Shown piece by piece: positions 8,413 through 17,901 of a stretch of DNA of 64,000 nucleotides. The DNA comes from Winogradskya humida (GTDB lineage: Bacteria; Actinomycetota; Actinomycetes; Mycobacteriales; Micromonosporaceae): positions 1-64,000 of the forward strand of contig NZ_BOMN01000032.1 in NCBI RefSeq assembly GCF_016862215.1, read 5' to 3'. Position numbers and translations under genes: made by a program. The stretch's first letter is position 1. Every line of letters begins with the position of its first letter. Under the pieces are notes generated by a model. The model saw only the letters and a list, made by a program, of their open reading frames with translations. It was not told the origin of the DNA and made no database searches.

Positions 8413-9600
8413 ATGACGATGGCCAAGACCCGAACCAGAACCCCCTCCCGTGTCCTGGCCGTCACGGGTCTGGTTCTCATGGCGATCAGCCTGCGCCCCG
8501 CGGTCACCAGCCTCGGCCCGGTCCTGGAGGAGGTGCGGCTGAGCCTGGGTATGAGCGCGGCGCTCGCCGGCCTGCTGACCTCAGTGCCGGCGCTCTGCTT
8601 CGCCCTGATCGGCTCCTCGGCGCCGCTGCTGGCCCGGCGCTGGGGCACCGGCGGCGCTATCGCGCTCGGGGCGTCCGCTCTCACGCTGGGGCTGGCCGTA
8701 CGCCCGTTCACCGGCGGCGCCCCGCTCTTCCTCGCCTTCACCGCCCTGGCTCTGGCCGGAATCGCCCTGGCCAACGTGCTCCTGCCGGTCGTCGTCAAGC
8801 AGCGGTTCCCCGACCGGGTGCCCCTGATGACCGGCCTCTACTCGGTGGCACTCAACTTCGGCGCCTCCACCGCGGCGGCCGTGACGGTGCCGCTGACCAG
8901 CGGATTGTTCGGCGGAGACTGGCGCTACGGGCTGGTCGTGTGGGCGTTCGTGGCCGCCGTCGCCGTACCCCCATGGATCCTGCTGGCCCGCGACCGCGAC
9001 AGGGGACCCGCCCAGGCCGAGGCGGTCCCCGTACGCCTCCGGAGCCACCCCGTCGCCTGGGCGCTCGCCGTGTACTTCGGTCTGCAGTCCACCGCCGCGT
9101 ACGTGATCATGGGCTGGCTCCCGCAGATCTTCCGAGACGCCGGCCTGTCCGCGAGCACCGCTGGCCTGCTCTTCGCGGTCACCTCGGTGCTGGGAGTACC
9201 GCTCTCGTTCGCGCTCTCCGCGGTCGTCGGCCGGCTGACCAGCCAGAGTTGGATCGCCGTCGGCATCGGACTCTTCGGCGTCGCCGGCTATGGCGGGCTG
9301 TGGGCCGCCCCCACCGCCGCGCCGTGGCTCTGGGCGGTCCTGCTCGGCGTCGCCAACCTCTCCTTCCCGCTCGCACTGACCATGATCGCGATGCGCGGCC
9401 GGACACCCGCGATGGTGGTCCGGCTCTCCGCCTTCGCCCAGAGCACCGGATATCTGTTGTCGATCCCGGGCCCGTTCGTCGTCGGCGCCCTCTACGAACA
9501 CAGCGGCACCTGGCACCTCCCGCTGGCACTCATGACCTTGCTGACAATCCCGCAGATGGTCGCCGGATGGTTCGCAGGGCGTGACCGCCGGATCGGCTGA
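8413..9600 (+). CDS. CynX/NimT family MFS transporter
   Basis: 395-residue MFS protein of the CynX/NimT type (cyanate, nitroimidazole and related small-molecule transport). Diagnostic stretches are AISLRPAVTSLGPVLEEVR at the first helix, ALANVLLPVVVKQRFPDR, and LYSVALNFGASTAAAVTVPL. Twelve hydrophobic segments are expected. It has no Shine-Dalgarno, and TATGAT ends 6 nt before ATG. Controlled together with the divergent GntR regulator by the shared region. Substrate unknown. Confidence 0.88.
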   Translation: MTMAKTRTRTPSRVLAVTGLVLMAISLRPAVTSLGPVLEEVRLSLGMSAALAGLLTSVPALCFALIGSSAPLLARRWGTGGAIALGASALTLGLAVRPFTGGAPLFLAFTALALAGIALANVLLPVVVKQRFPDRVPLMTGLYSVALNFGASTAAAVTVPLTSGLFGGDWRYGLVVWAFVAAVAVPPWILLARDRDRGPAQAEAVPVRLRSHPVAWALAVYFGLQSTAAYVIMGWLPQIFRDAGLSASTAGLLFAVTSVLGVPLSFALSAVVGRLTSQSWIAVGIGLFGVAGYGGLWAAPTAAPWLWAVLLGVANLSFPLALTMIAMRGRTPAMVVRLSAFAQSTGYLLSIPGPFVVGALYEHSGTWHLPLALMTLLTIPQMVAGWFAGRDRRIG

Positions 9601-9682
9601 CCTGGATCTGTCGGAATACTGGCAGCTCAAGTCATCCGAACGGCTCTGTCCGTTCCGTTTGCCGTTGGCTTAGTTTCAGTCG

Positions 9683-10201
9683 GTGGCAATCATGCACATC
9701 GTTGTGCTTCTGGCGGTGCTGCTGCCGGTGATCGTCGTTCCCGGCGTCCGTTCCGTCATGTCGCACCCTGATCGCCGCGCGGCGGACAACCGTGTGCGCC
9801 CAGACCGTGTGCGGCCAGATCGTGTGCGGCCAGATCGTGTGCGGCCAGACCGTGTGCGGCCAGACCGTGTGCGGCCAGACCGTGTGCGGCCAGACCGTGA
9901 CGCCTATCGCCATCTCGCCGCTGACTGCAGCGTATGGGTGCGTCCACCCTGGCCGGACCCCTGCATCGAATACGTCGCCGCCGAGCTGCGCAGGCTCTCC
10001 CGCGCGCGGATGAGCGGGTTGTGCGCCGAGTCGGTTCGCTGGCAGGCCGCCGTGCAACTGGCATATGACAACAACCTGCAGATGGCCAGCGAGGCGCTCG
10101 GGGTGAGCCATCAACTGGCCGTGCTCGACGGGATGGACCGCGACCTGGAACGGCTGCGTGTGGAGGAAGAGCTCAAGGCGGCCGGGCTTAAGCTTCGCTA
10201 G
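9683..10201 (+). CDS. Small membrane-anchored protein with VRPDR repeat
   Basis: 172 residues, family not recognised. Residues 4-22 form one hydrophobic segment, followed by seven copies of VRPDR and then a helical C-terminal half (SVWVRPPWPDPCIEYVAAEL to the end). The GTG at 9683 has TAGTTT exactly 6 nt upstream and no Shine-Dalgarno, so it is probably leaderless. The stop codon abuts the GTG of the ThpR gene with no gap, pointing to translational coupling. The repeat is positively charged next to the membrane anchor. Function unknown; the opposite strand also has a long open frame here, but that one is a repeat artefact. Confidence 0.65.
   Translation: MAIMHIVVLLAVLLPVIVVPGVRSVMSHPDRRAADNRVRPDRVRPDRVRPDRVRPDRVRPDRVRPDRVRPDRDAYRHLAADCSVWVRPPWPDPCIEYVAAELRRLSRARMSGLCAESVRWQAAVQLAYDNNLQMASEALGVSHQLAVLDGMDRDLERLRVEEELKAAGLKLR
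9791..9895. repeat. 15-bp tandem repeat (VRPDR coding)
   Basis: Seven near-identical 15-bp units CGTGTGCGGCCAGAC, varying mostly at one C/T position. The low divergence suggests recent expansion by slippage. Confidence 0.9.
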
Positions 10202-10777
10202 GTGCGGCTCTTTGCAGGGATCTACCCGCCCGACGACGTGCGCCAGCATCTGCGGCGACATCTCGCGATCCCGGGGGCTGCGGCCAGGCTCACCCTTGTC
10301 GAGAAATGGCACATCACTCTGGCATTTCTCGGTGAGGTGCCACCGGAGCGGCTGACCGGCATGATCACCGCTCTCGGCGCGGTCCCCACTCCGTGCGGCC
10401 CCGGCCGCGCCCCTGAAACCGGCCCCGACCGCGGTCCTGAAGCCGGCCCTGATAGTGGCTTCCATGCCGGCCACCATGCCGGCCACCATGCCGGCCACCA
10501 TGCCGGTCTAGAGCTGCGGCTGAGCGGCGGCGGTGACTTCCACGGCCGCGTCCTCTGGGCAGGAGTGCGGGGCGATTTATCCGACTTAAGCGCAGACATC
10601 CGGAGGGCGCTGAGCCTGCACCCCGAGCCGCTCCGGGCCCACCTCACGGTCAGCTACACCTACGACGAAGCCGTGGCCCGCGCACTCGAAAACTACGAAG
10701 GCCCGCCCTGGCGCCTGGACAAGATCCATCTGATCCAGAGCGAGAACCGCACCTACCGAACGCTGGCGACCTTCTAG
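10202..10777 (+). CDS. thpR: RNA 2',3'-cyclic phosphodiesterase (LigT/ThpR family) with repeat insertion
   Basis: 2H phosphoesterase family. The two catalytic HxT motifs are HITLAFLGEV (about residues 37-46) and HLTVSYTYDE (about 146-155), and the N-terminus MRLFAGIYPP is typical. Between the two halves lies a low-complexity insertion of about 40 residues (Pro/Gly-rich, then GHHAGHHAGHHAG) that ordinary family members of about 180 residues lack. GTG starts directly after the upstream stop. The last 4 bp overlap the convergent sepH gene. Both catalytic motifs are intact, so the enzyme is probably active and the insertion lies in a surface loop. Confidence 0.85.
   Translation: MRLFAGIYPPDDVRQHLRRHLAIPGAAARLTLVEKWHITLAFLGEVPPERLTGMITALGAVPTPCGPGRAPETGPDRGPEAGPDSGFHAGHHAGHHAGHHAGLELRLSGGGDFHGRVLWAGVRGDLSDLSADIRRALSLHPEPLRAHLTVSYTYDEAVARALENYEGPPWRLDKIHLIQSENRTYRTLATF
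10463..10508. repeat. 12-bp repeat inside thpR
   Basis: CATGCCGGCCAC three times plus a degenerate fourth copy, encoding HAGH repeats in the inserted loop of the phosphodiesterase. Confidence 0.85.
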
Positions 10778-11859
10778 GAGCTCTCGCGAGCCGCAGGCCC
10801 GCCACCGAACAGCACGTCATCCCAGCTCGGCAGGCGCTTACGCGGCTTGGCCGACGTCTCGTCGGTCTCGGCCTCGTTCTGGGCGCCGACCGTGCGGCGG
10901 GGTCGCAGCACGGCGAGGCTCGGCACCGCCGGGACCTCCTTGGGCAGGTCGGCATCGTCGTCGAACGCGGAACCGGACCCGCCACCGAGCAGCGCGGCAG
11001 CGCCCCCGGCAACGGGACGTCGTGTGGTCTCCTGAGCGGCAGGCTCCAGCCCGCGACCCGGACGGTCGTTGCCGAGCGGCCGGTCGAGCGAGGCGAGCAG
11101 AGCATCCCGGCCGGCGCGGATCGGGTCGCGAACGGTCCGGGGAGCGTCGGAAGCCGGCAGGCCGCGACCGCCACGGGCAGGCTCGGCGATGCGGGACGGG
11201 CCGGGGAGGCCGTGGCCGCCGCGCTCGTGGGCGCCGCGCTCGGGGGCCGGCTCCTGGCCGAGGATCGGGGTGGGACGCTCGGCGCAGAGATATTGCGCCA
11301 TGTCGTCGTGCGGGGAGACGACCTGGCGGCCCTTGTCGAGGTTCCAGACGGCCTGGGCGGTGGCTTTGCCGGACGGCCAGGTGGCGATGATGCGCCAGGT
11401 GCCGTCCTCGCGCCGGAACGCGTCCCAGGAGATCTTCTCGGTGTCGATGCCGTGCTGGGCGAGCCGGCCGTCGACCACCTCGGCGAGCGGTGCGCCGGAG
11501 TCGGACGTCTTCAGCCTGGTGCGGCGCGCGTGCTGGGCCAGCATGGCCCGCTCCTGCAGCACCGGGCCCGCGTAGCGCAGGACGCGGTCGACGGGGACAC
11601 CGGCGACGCGGGCGACGTCCTCGGCGGACTCGCCGGAACGGATGCGCGCCTGGATGTCCCGAGGCGACAGCGAGGCCATGACCTCGGCGTTGGCGACTGC
11701 CACGGCGGTGCCGGCGACGGTCGTCGCGCTGCCCGCCTCGTGGTGCAGGGCGCCGCTGATCCGGTCGTCGATGGGGAGAGCCAGGAGCCGGCCGACCTCA
11801 TCGGCGAGCACCAGAGCCTGACCGTCCTCGGAGAGGGCGACGAAGCGTACCGGCCGCAT
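10774..11859 (-). CDS. sepH: Septation protein SepH
   Basis: Actinobacterial cell-division factor; SepH is known to stimulate FtsZ assembly. The N-terminal DUF3071 domain (residues 1-160) starts MRPVRFVALSEDGQALVLADEVGR and contains the HTH-like SPRDIQARIRSGESAEDVARVAGVPVDRVLRYAGPV. A long disordered linker follows, and the conserved C-terminal motif RKRLPSWDDVLFGG closes the protein. The 361-residue length is normal. Starts at ATG 11859 with CGGAGGCAAC upstream. It lies convergent with thpR. Confidence 0.95.
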   Translation of the reverse strand: MRPVRFVALSEDGQALVLADEVGRLLALPIDDRISGALHHEAGSATTVAGTAVAVANAEVMASLSPRDIQARIRSGESAEDVARVAGVPVDRVLRYAGPVLQERAMLAQHARRTRLKTSDSGAPLAEVVDGRLAQHGIDTEKISWDAFRREDGTWRIIATWPSGKATAQAVWNLDKGRQVVSPHDDMAQYLCAERPTPILGQEPAPERGAHERGGHGLPGPSRIAEPARGGRGLPASDAPRTVRDPIRAGRDALLASLDRPLGNDRPGRGLEPAAQETTRRPVAGGAAALLGGGSGSAFDDDADLPKEVPAVPSLAVLRPRRTVGAQNEAETDETSAKPRKRLPSWDDVLFGGGPAARESS

Positions 11860-12154
11860 GCGTTGCCTCCGTCCCGTTCCTGAACGCTCGTGGGTCCGTG
11901 CTCCCGAGAGTCAGCCACCCGGGCGCGTTTCGGAACACGGTACGCGCCTCGGTCACCCAATGGTGGTAAGCCACGCCGTCAAAAGCATTGACCTGCAAAG
12001 ATGATCTTCAAGAACTGAACAACCAGGACCATTTATACGTACGCGGACCAGAGCGGGCAACCGCAACCGGCGTGGCGCACGTATACCCAGCCCGGCGCGT
12101 CGATGAACAAGCTCCGGAAGAAGGTTCCGGGTTGTCCTGCAACACCAGCTTGGC

Positions 12155-13423
12155 TCAGCCGTTCACGACCCGCCGGCCGGCATACTCGGGCGAGCGGTGT
12201 GTCGACGGGTACTGGATCAGGTTGTCGGGCTGCTCCTCGACGGCCGGGCTCCAGACACCGCGGTTGTCCTCCTCGTACGCGATCTCCTGGTAGGCCGCGC
12301 GCACCCGGAACTGCCGCCCGTAGTCCATCATCCCGTCGAGCAGCCGGTCGACGTCCCGGGCCGGCCGCACCACGAGCCGCATGAACTGGCTGGTCATGCC
12401 GAGCTTGTTGCCGCACTCACGGGTGTAGACGCCGTGGTTGGCCACCAGATAGTCGCGCAGCCCGGTCCCGGACCACTCTGTCGGAAGCTTGACCAGGATG
12501 AAGTTGCCCTGCGACGGGAACACGGTGAGTCCCGGGACCCGGGCGAGCTCCGCGGCCATCGTGCGCCGGTCGCGGCTGAGCAGGCGCAGGCTGTCCTCGT
12601 ACTCCGCCTCATGGTCCTGGATCATGTAGACGACCTTCTCGGCGAGCGAGTTGAGGTTCCACTTCGGCAGGGCCTTGCCGATCTTGCCGGCGATCGCCGG
12701 GTTGGCCATGAGGTATCCGAAGCGGATGCCGTGCAGGCCGAAGTTCTTGCCCAGACTCTTCAGGACGACGGCGTTGGGGCGGATGACGGCGTCCGGCCCG
12801 ACCGACGGGTACTGCTCGGCGTCGGAGAAGTCGATGAAGGACTCGTCGATGACCACCAGGTCGAGGTCGCTGAGCGCGTCCATGAACCGCACCACGTCAC
12901 GCCGCGCGAGGTAGTTGCCATCCGGGTTGTTGACGTTGCACACCACCGCGACGCGGGTGCCGCGGTCACGGATGAAGCGGACGTACTCCTCCAGGTTGAG
13001 CCGGAATCCGTCGCGCTCCTGCAGCGGGAACATGTCGACCCGCTTGCCGGTCTCCAGCGGCTGGTCGGTCCACCGGCCGAACGTGGGGATCGGGATCGCC
13101 ACGCTCTCCTTGATCAGCAGGTGGTCGATCCAGGTGATCAGCTCGGTGGAGCCGTTCGCCATCGTCACCGTCTGCGGGTGCAGGCCGAGCACGGACGCCA
13201 GCTTGGCGGTGATGCTGGCCGAGTCGCTCGGGTAGTACTTCAGGATGTTCTTCAGGTCGCGGGAGAGCTCGTCGAACATCTCCGGCGTGGGGAAGTACGG
13301 GTTGCACGGGATGCAGAAGTCGACGATCTCCACACCCTCGCCCGCGTTTCGAGCAAGATCAAAATAGGACGCACTGTGTGCACCCTTGTGCAGGATCGAG
13401 GTGTCGATTCCAGTCCGTGCCAT
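12155..13423 (-). CDS. PLP-dependent aminotransferase, HisC/CobD-like class I/II
   Basis: Fold-type I aminotransferase, 422 residues. Visible landmarks are MANGSTELITWIDHLL (cofactor region), CNVNNPDG with the Asn contacting PLP, VVIDESFIDFSD with the PLP-pyridine Asp, and LKSLGKNFGLHGIRFGY carrying the Schiff-base Lys. The closest general match is histidinol-phosphate aminotransferase / threonine-phosphate decarboxylase, but the N-terminus (ILHKGAHSASYFDLARNAG) and the 40-residue C-terminal extension differ from both. I chose ATG at 13423 because GGGAGG lies 4 nt upstream. It lies 60 bp downstream of serC on the same strand. The substrate is not predictable from sequence alone. Confidence 0.8.
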   Translation of the reverse strand: MARTGIDTSILHKGAHSASYFDLARNAGEGVEIVDFCIPCNPYFPTPEMFDELSRDLKNILKYYPSDSASITAKLASVLGLHPQTVTMANGSTELITWIDHLLIKESVAIPIPTFGRWTDQPLETGKRVDMFPLQERDGFRLNLEEYVRFIRDRGTRVAVVCNVNNPDGNYLARRDVVRFMDALSDLDLVVIDESFIDFSDAEQYPSVGPDAVIRPNAVVLKSLGKNFGLHGIRFGYLMANPAIAGKIGKALPKWNLNSLAEKVVYMIQDHEAEYEDSLRLLSRDRRTMAAELARVPGLTVFPSQGNFILVKLPTEWSGTGLRDYLVANHGVYTRECGNKLGMTSQFMRLVVRPARDVDRLLDGMMDYGRQFRVRAAYQEIAYEEDNRGVWSPAVEEQPDNLIQYPSTHRSPEYAGRRVVNG

Positions 13424-13483
13424 CGCGCCTCCCGCCATCGGCGACATTGCCGCCTGTCAGTACGGGAGGCGCGGCTGCATGGT

Positions 13484-14605
13484 TCAGAGTCGATCGACGA
13501 TGAAATCGATGCATCGAGTGAGCGCCTCGACGTCCGCCGGGTCGACTGTCGGGTAAAGGGCCACCCGGAGCTGGTTGCGGCCCAGCTTGCGGTAGGGCTC
13601 GGTGTCCACGATGCCGTTGGCTCGCAGCACCTTGGCGATCGCCGCGGCGTCCACGCCGTCGGCGAAGTCGATCGTGGCGACCGCGTTGGAGCGCAGTGCC
13701 GGTTCGGTGATGAACGGGGTCGCCACCGTGGACCGGTCCGCCCAGCCGTAGATCGCCGCGGCGCTCTCGGCGCTGCGCTTGGCCGCCCAGGCGAGGCCAC
13801 CCTGCGCGTTCATCCAGTCGACCTGCTCGGCCGCGAGGAAGACCGTGGCCAGCGCCGGGGTGTTGTAGGTCTGCTCGAGGCGGGACTGCTCGATCGCGGT
13901 CACCAGATCGAGGAACTGCGGGATGTAGCGGCCGGATTCCTTGATCTTGTAGGCGCGGTCGATCGCGGCCGGCGACATCAGGGCGATCCACAGCCCGCCG
14001 TCGGACCCGAACGCCTTCTGCGGCGCGAGGTAGTAGACGTCCGTCTCGGTGAGGTCGACGTCGAGGCTGCCGCCGCCGGAGGTCGCATCGGTCAGCAGCA
14101 GCGCGCCGGGGTCGGCGCCCGCGACCCTCTTGACGGGCACGGCGACGCCGGTTGACGTCTCGTTCTGCACGCTTGCATAGGTGTCGACGCCTGCCTCGGC
14201 ACGCAGATAGGCCGCACCGCCGCCGGGGGCCTTGTGCACGGTCGGGTCGGCCAGGAAGGGGGCGTCGGTGACGGCCTTGACGAACTTCGCCCCGAACTCG
14301 CCGAACTCCGCGAACTGGGCCTTCTCCCGGATCAGCCCGAACGTGGCGGTCTCCCAGAACGCGCTGGTCCCGCCGTTGCTGATGATCACCTCGTAGCCGT
14401 CGGGCAGCCCGAAGAACTCGCCGATGCCCCGGCGCAGCCGGGCGACCTCGTCCTTGACCGTCTTCTGCCGGTGCGAGGTGCCCAGGAAGGTCGTCGCGAC
14501 GCGGGCCAGCGCCTCGACCCCCTCGGGGCGGACCTTGCTCGGCCCGGAACCGAACCGACCGTCGACGGGCTTGAGGTCGTCGGGGATGCGGATCGGCTCA
14601 GTCAC
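13484..14605 (-). CDS. serC: Phosphoserine transaminase
   Basis: Converts 3-phosphohydroxypyruvate to phosphoserine in serine biosynthesis and also acts in pyridoxal-phosphate synthesis. 373 residues of the mycobacterial-type SerC family: starts TEPIRIPDDLKPVDGRFGSGPSKVR, TFLGTSHRQKTVK, the LTDATSGGGS loop, and YYLAPQKAFGSDGG with the PLP-binding Lys. GTG at 14605 has AAGGA 7 nt upstream; the 34-residue in-frame extension before it is not supported. It lies 25 bp after citA on the same strand, so the two may be co-transcribed, and pdxH (also PLP metabolism) is close by on the other strand. Confidence 0.95.
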   Translation of the reverse strand: MTEPIRIPDDLKPVDGRFGSGPSKVRPEGVEALARVATTFLGTSHRQKTVKDEVARLRRGIGEFFGLPDGYEVIISNGGTSAFWETATFGLIREKAQFAEFGEFGAKFVKAVTDAPFLADPTVHKAPGGGAAYLRAEAGVDTYASVQNETSTGVAVPVKRVAGADPGALLLTDATSGGGSLDVDLTETDVYYLAPQKAFGSDGGLWIALMSPAAIDRAYKIKESGRYIPQFLDLVTAIEQSRLEQTYNTPALATVFLAAEQVDWMNAQGGLAWAAKRSAESAAAIYGWADRSTVATPFITEPALRSNAVATIDFADGVDAAAIAKVLRANGIVDTEPYRKLGRNQLRVALYPTVDPADVEALTRCIDFIVDRL

Positions 14606-14630
14606 AGGGGGTCCTTCCGGAGCGGGTGTC

Positions 14631-15755
14631 TCAGAGATTATGGGGGACGGCGTCCCAGCCTTCGACGTCCTGCGGCTTGCGGGAGTCGGGTCCCAGATAA
14701 CGCGCACTGGGCCGCACGATGCGACCGAGTTTCTTCTGCTCGAGGATGTGGGCGCTCCAGCCGGCCACCCGGGCGCAGGTGAACATCGAGGTGAACATGT
14801 GCGCCGGGACCTCGGCGAAGTCGAGGATCACCGCGGACCAGAACTCCACGTTGGTCGCGAGAACCCGGTCGGGCTTGCGGGCCTGCAGCTCGGCGAGGGC
14901 CGCGCGCTCCAGGGCCTCGGCCACCTCGAAGCGGGGGGCGCCCAGCTCCTTGGCCGTGCGGCGCAGGACGCGGGCGCGCGGGTCCTCGGCGCGGTAGACG
15001 CGGTGGCCGAAGCCCATCAGCCGCTCGCCGCGGTCGAGGACGCCCTTCACATAGCCCTCGGCGTCGCCGCTGCGCTCGACGGCCTCGATCATGTGCAGCA
15101 CGCGGGAGGGCGCGCCGCCGTGCAGCGGGCCGGACAGCGCGCCGATGCCGGAGGAGATGCACGCGGCCGCGTCGGCGCCGGTGGAGGCGACGATCCGCGC
15201 AGTGAAGGTGGAGGCGTTCAGGCCGTGCTCGGCGGCCGAGATGAAGTAGGCGTCGACCGCTTTGACGTGCCGCGGGTCGGGCTCGCCGCGCCAGCGCTTC
15301 ATGAACCGCTCGACGACCGTCTGTGCCTTGTCGATGTCCTTCTGCGGCACGGCGGGCAGCCCCAGCCCCCGGGCGGCCTGCGCGACGAACGACAGCGCGG
15401 TCACCGACACCCGGGCCAGGTCGCTGCGCACCTGCTCGTCGTTGATGTCGAGCATCTGGGAGAGCCCCCAGTAGGGCGCCAGCATGGCGACCGCGGACTG
15501 CACGTCGACGCGGATGTCGCCGGAGTGCACGGGCACCGGGAACGGCTCGGCCGGCGGGAGACCCGGGCCGAACCGGCCGTCGACCAGCAGTGCCCAGACG
15601 TTGCCGAAGGAGACCTGACCGATGAGGTCCTCGATGTCGACACCCCGGTAGCGCAGCGCGCCGCCGGCCTTGTCCGGCTCAGCGATCTCGGTTTCGAAAG
15701 CGATCACGCCTTCGAGACCCGGCTTGAAAGCCGGGTCCCGGTTGGAATCGGACAC
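14631..15755 (-). CDS. citA: Citrate synthase 2
   Basis: 374 residues, short bacterial citrate synthase. The active-site His motifs are ISAAEHGLNASTF and GALSGPLHGGAPSR, and the substrate-binding FGHRVYR is present. The position of the catalytic Asp of classical citrate synthases (NVDF) reads NVEFWSA here. I recall the same Glu in actinobacterial CitA, so it is a family trait rather than damage. GTG at 15755 follows AGGAGG by 5 nt. Divergent from pdxH (178-bp gap). It condenses oxaloacetate and acetyl-CoA; preference for other acyl-CoAs cannot be judged. Confidence 0.92.
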   Translation of the reverse strand: MSDSNRDPAFKPGLEGVIAFETEIAEPDKAGGALRYRGVDIEDLIGQVSFGNVWALLVDGRFGPGLPPAEPFPVPVHSGDIRVDVQSAVAMLAPYWGLSQMLDINDEQVRSDLARVSVTALSFVAQAARGLGLPAVPQKDIDKAQTVVERFMKRWRGEPDPRHVKAVDAYFISAAEHGLNASTFTARIVASTGADAAACISSGIGALSGPLHGGAPSRVLHMIEAVERSGDAEGYVKGVLDRGERLMGFGHRVYRAEDPRARVLRRTAKELGAPRFEVAEALERAALAELQARKPDRVLATNVEFWSAVILDFAEVPAHMFTSMFTCARVAGWSAHILEQKKLGRIVRPSARYLGPDSRKPQDVEGWDAVPHNL

Positions 15756-15933
15756 TTGTGCCTCCTGGGACCTTCGGCTCCACGTAAGCCGCGTGCGTCT
15801 CATCTTGCCGCTCGCCGACCCTGACGGTCGACCCGCGGAAATGTGCTGTCTGCGACACCTATCCTCGCCGAGGGGACGCCCGCGCGAAGCAGATCTAGGT
15901 TCGTGGTGCTGATCCGGAGAAAGAGAAGGTTCT

Positions 15934-16590
15934 GTGACCTCTGACCCACAGTCGCTCGCCGGCATGCGGCGCGACTACCGCGAGCGGGGCTCCCTGCTCG
16001 AAACGGACCTGGCCGCCGAGTGGCCGGACCAGTTCGCCCGCTGGTTCGCCGACGCGGAGGACTTCGCGCTGCCCGAGCCCAACGCGATGGTGGTCTCGAC
16101 CGCCGACGCCGACGGCCGGCCGAGTTCACGGACAGTGCTGCTCAAGGCGTACGATATGAGTGGCTTTGTCTTTTTCACCAACTACACCTCGCGCAAGGGC
16201 TCGGAGCTCTCCGCAAATCCGCAGGCCGCCCTGGTCTTTCCCTGGTTCCCGATCCAGCGGCAGGTGCTCGTCGCGGGCCGGGTCGAGAAGGTGAGCCGGG
16301 CCGAGACCGAGGAGTATTTCGCGAGTCGCCCCCGCGGGTCGCAGCTCGGCGCGTGGGCGAGCCCGCAGAGCCAGGTGCTGCCCGATCGGGCCGCTGTGGA
16401 CGCGGGCCTGGCCGAGGTGGTCGAGCGGTTCGGCACCGAGGGCGACATCCCCGCGCCCCCGCACTGGGGTGGCTTCCGCGTGGTGCCCGAGACCGTCGAG
16501 TTCTGGCAGGGACGCTCCAACCGCCTGCACGACCGGCTGCGTTACCGCCGCGTCGAGGGTTCCTGGGTCATCGAGAGGCTGGCCCCGTGA
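15934..16590 (+). CDS. pdxH: Pyridoxamine 5'-phosphate oxidase
   Basis: FMN enzyme making pyridoxal 5'-phosphate from the pyridoxine or pyridoxamine phosphates. 218 residues. Signatures are [37 protein letters not shown] (FMN binding), [32 protein letters not shown] and the end RLAP. GTG at 15934 is preceded by AGAAGG. Its stop overlaps the GTG of the following MFS gene by 3 bp, so the two are translationally coupled. Close to two PLP enzymes (serC and the aminotransferase). Confidence 0.96.
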   Translation: MTSDPQSLAGMRRDYRERGSLLETDLAAEWPDQFARWFADAEDFALPEPNAMVVSTADADGRPSSRTVLLKAYDMSGFVFFTNYTSRKGSELSANPQAALVFPWFPIQRQVLVAGRVEKVSRAETEEYFASRPRGSQLGAWASPQSQVLPDRAAVDAGLAEVVERFGTEGDIPAPPHWGGFRVVPETVEFWQGRSNRLHDRLRYRRVEGSWVIERLAP

Positions 16591-17891
16591 GCCAGGAGCC
16601 CGTCGAAGCCGCGGAGAAGGTCACCGAAAGTAAGCGATGGGTGATCGACGTCCGCCCGCTGCGCGAGGTCGCGTACCGGCGGATGTGGCTCGGAAGTGGC
16701 ATTTCGTTCTTCGGTTTCCAGTTCACGTCGGTCGCCGTCCCGGTCGAGATGTACGCGATCACCGGTTCGTCCGCGTGGGTCGGGCTGCTGGGCATCGCCG
16801 GCCTCGTACCCCTGCTGATCTTCGGTCTGTGGGGTGGCGCGGCCGCGGACGTGATCGACCGGCGGAAACTGCTGCTCGCCAGCTCCATGCTGGCCTGGAT
16901 CTCGACGCTGGGCCTGCTGGTCCAGGGGCTGCTCAGCGTGCACAGCCCGGTGCTGCTGCTGGTGCTCACGGCGGTGCAGTCGGCCGGTTTCGCGGTCAGC
17001 TCGCCGACCCGGCAGGCGATCATCCCGCGGATCGTCCCCGCATCGCTGGTGCCCTCGGCGAACACCCTCAACTACACGACCACGACCGCCGGCGGCGTGC
17101 TCGGACCGCTGGCCGCCGGCCTCATCTTCGGCGCATTCTCGACCGACAACGGCGTGACCATCGCGTACGCCGTCGACGCCGTCCTGTTCACGGTCTCCTT
17201 CTGGGCCACCTACCGGCTCCCGCCCATCCCGCCGATCGAGCTGGAGGAGGGCGCTCCCAAGCCCACGGCCGGGGTGCGCGGCATCCTGATCGGCCTGCGC
17301 TTCCTGGTCACCCAGCCGGTGCTGCTCCTCTCCTTCGGCGTCGACATCGTTGCGATGGTGTTCGCCATGCCCCGGGCGCTCTTCCCGGAGATCGCCGAAG
17401 AACGGTTCGGCGGCGGCGCCGCGGTCGGCTGGCTGTTCGCCGCGATCGCGCTCGGTTCGGTTGTGGGCGGACTCACATCCGGCTGGATCAGCCGGGTGAA
17501 ACGCCAAGGCGTCGCGCTCGTGATCGCGGTGGCGGGCTGGGGTGTCGCGATCGGCTTCGCGGGGCTCGCGCACTCCCTGTGGCTCGCGGTGCTCCTGCTG
17601 GCGGTCGGTGGCGCGGCAGACCTGGTCAGCGCGGTCTACCGGCAGTCGATCCTGCAGGTCTACGCACCTGACCGGCTGCGCGGCAGGCTCCAGGGCGTCT
17701 TCACCGTGGTGGTGGCCGGCGGCCCCCGCCTGGGTGATCTCCGCGCCGGCGCCACCGCCGACCTGACCGGGCCGACGGCGTCCTGGGCGGGCGGCGGTTT
17801 CGTCGCCGCCGGACTCGCGCTCGCACTTGCCGCGGCCTTCCCCGCCCTCCTTCGATACCGTCCGCCCTCGGCCGAGGAGACCAAGGACTAA
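16587..17891 (+). CDS. MFS transporter, EntS-like
   Basis: 434-residue MFS_3 exporter resembling the enterobactin exporter group: [40 protein letters not shown] in the first loop, and [27 protein letters not shown]. The GTG at 16587 overlaps the pdxH stop (GTGA). No Shine-Dalgarno is needed if translation is coupled. The substrate is unknown, and nothing suggesting siderophore synthesis lies nearby, so the EntS label describes similarity only. Confidence 0.88.
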   Translation: MSQEPVEAAEKVTESKRWVIDVRPLREVAYRRMWLGSGISFFGFQFTSVAVPVEMYAITGSSAWVGLLGIAGLVPLLIFGLWGGAAADVIDRRKLLLASSMLAWISTLGLLVQGLLSVHSPVLLLVLTAVQSAGFAVSSPTRQAIIPRIVPASLVPSANTLNYTTTTAGGVLGPLAAGLIFGAFSTDNGVTIAYAVDAVLFTVSFWATYRLPPIPPIELEEGAPKPTAGVRGILIGLRFLVTQPVLLLSFGVDIVAMVFAMPRALFPEIAEERFGGGAAVGWLFAAIALGSVVGGLTSGWISRVKRQGVALVIAVAGWGVAIGFAGLAHSLWLAVLLLAVGGAADLVSAVYRQSILQVYAPDRLRGRLQGVFTVVVAGGPRLGDLRAGATADLTGPTASWAGGGFVAAGLALALAAAFPALLRYRPPSAEETKD

Positions 17892-17901
17892 TCTTTCGCC
17901 C

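Noticed and set aside
9632..10501. 289-codon minus-strand ORF over the VRPDR gene and thpR
   Set aside because: It is antisense to two genes with better evidence. Its content (MVAGMVAG, HTVWPHTVW repeats) is simply the complement of the tandem repeats.
11988..12293. Small ORF between sepH and the aminotransferase gene
   Set aside because: It lies largely antisense to the aminotransferase 3' end, without a ribosome site. I see no gene in the 295-bp gap.
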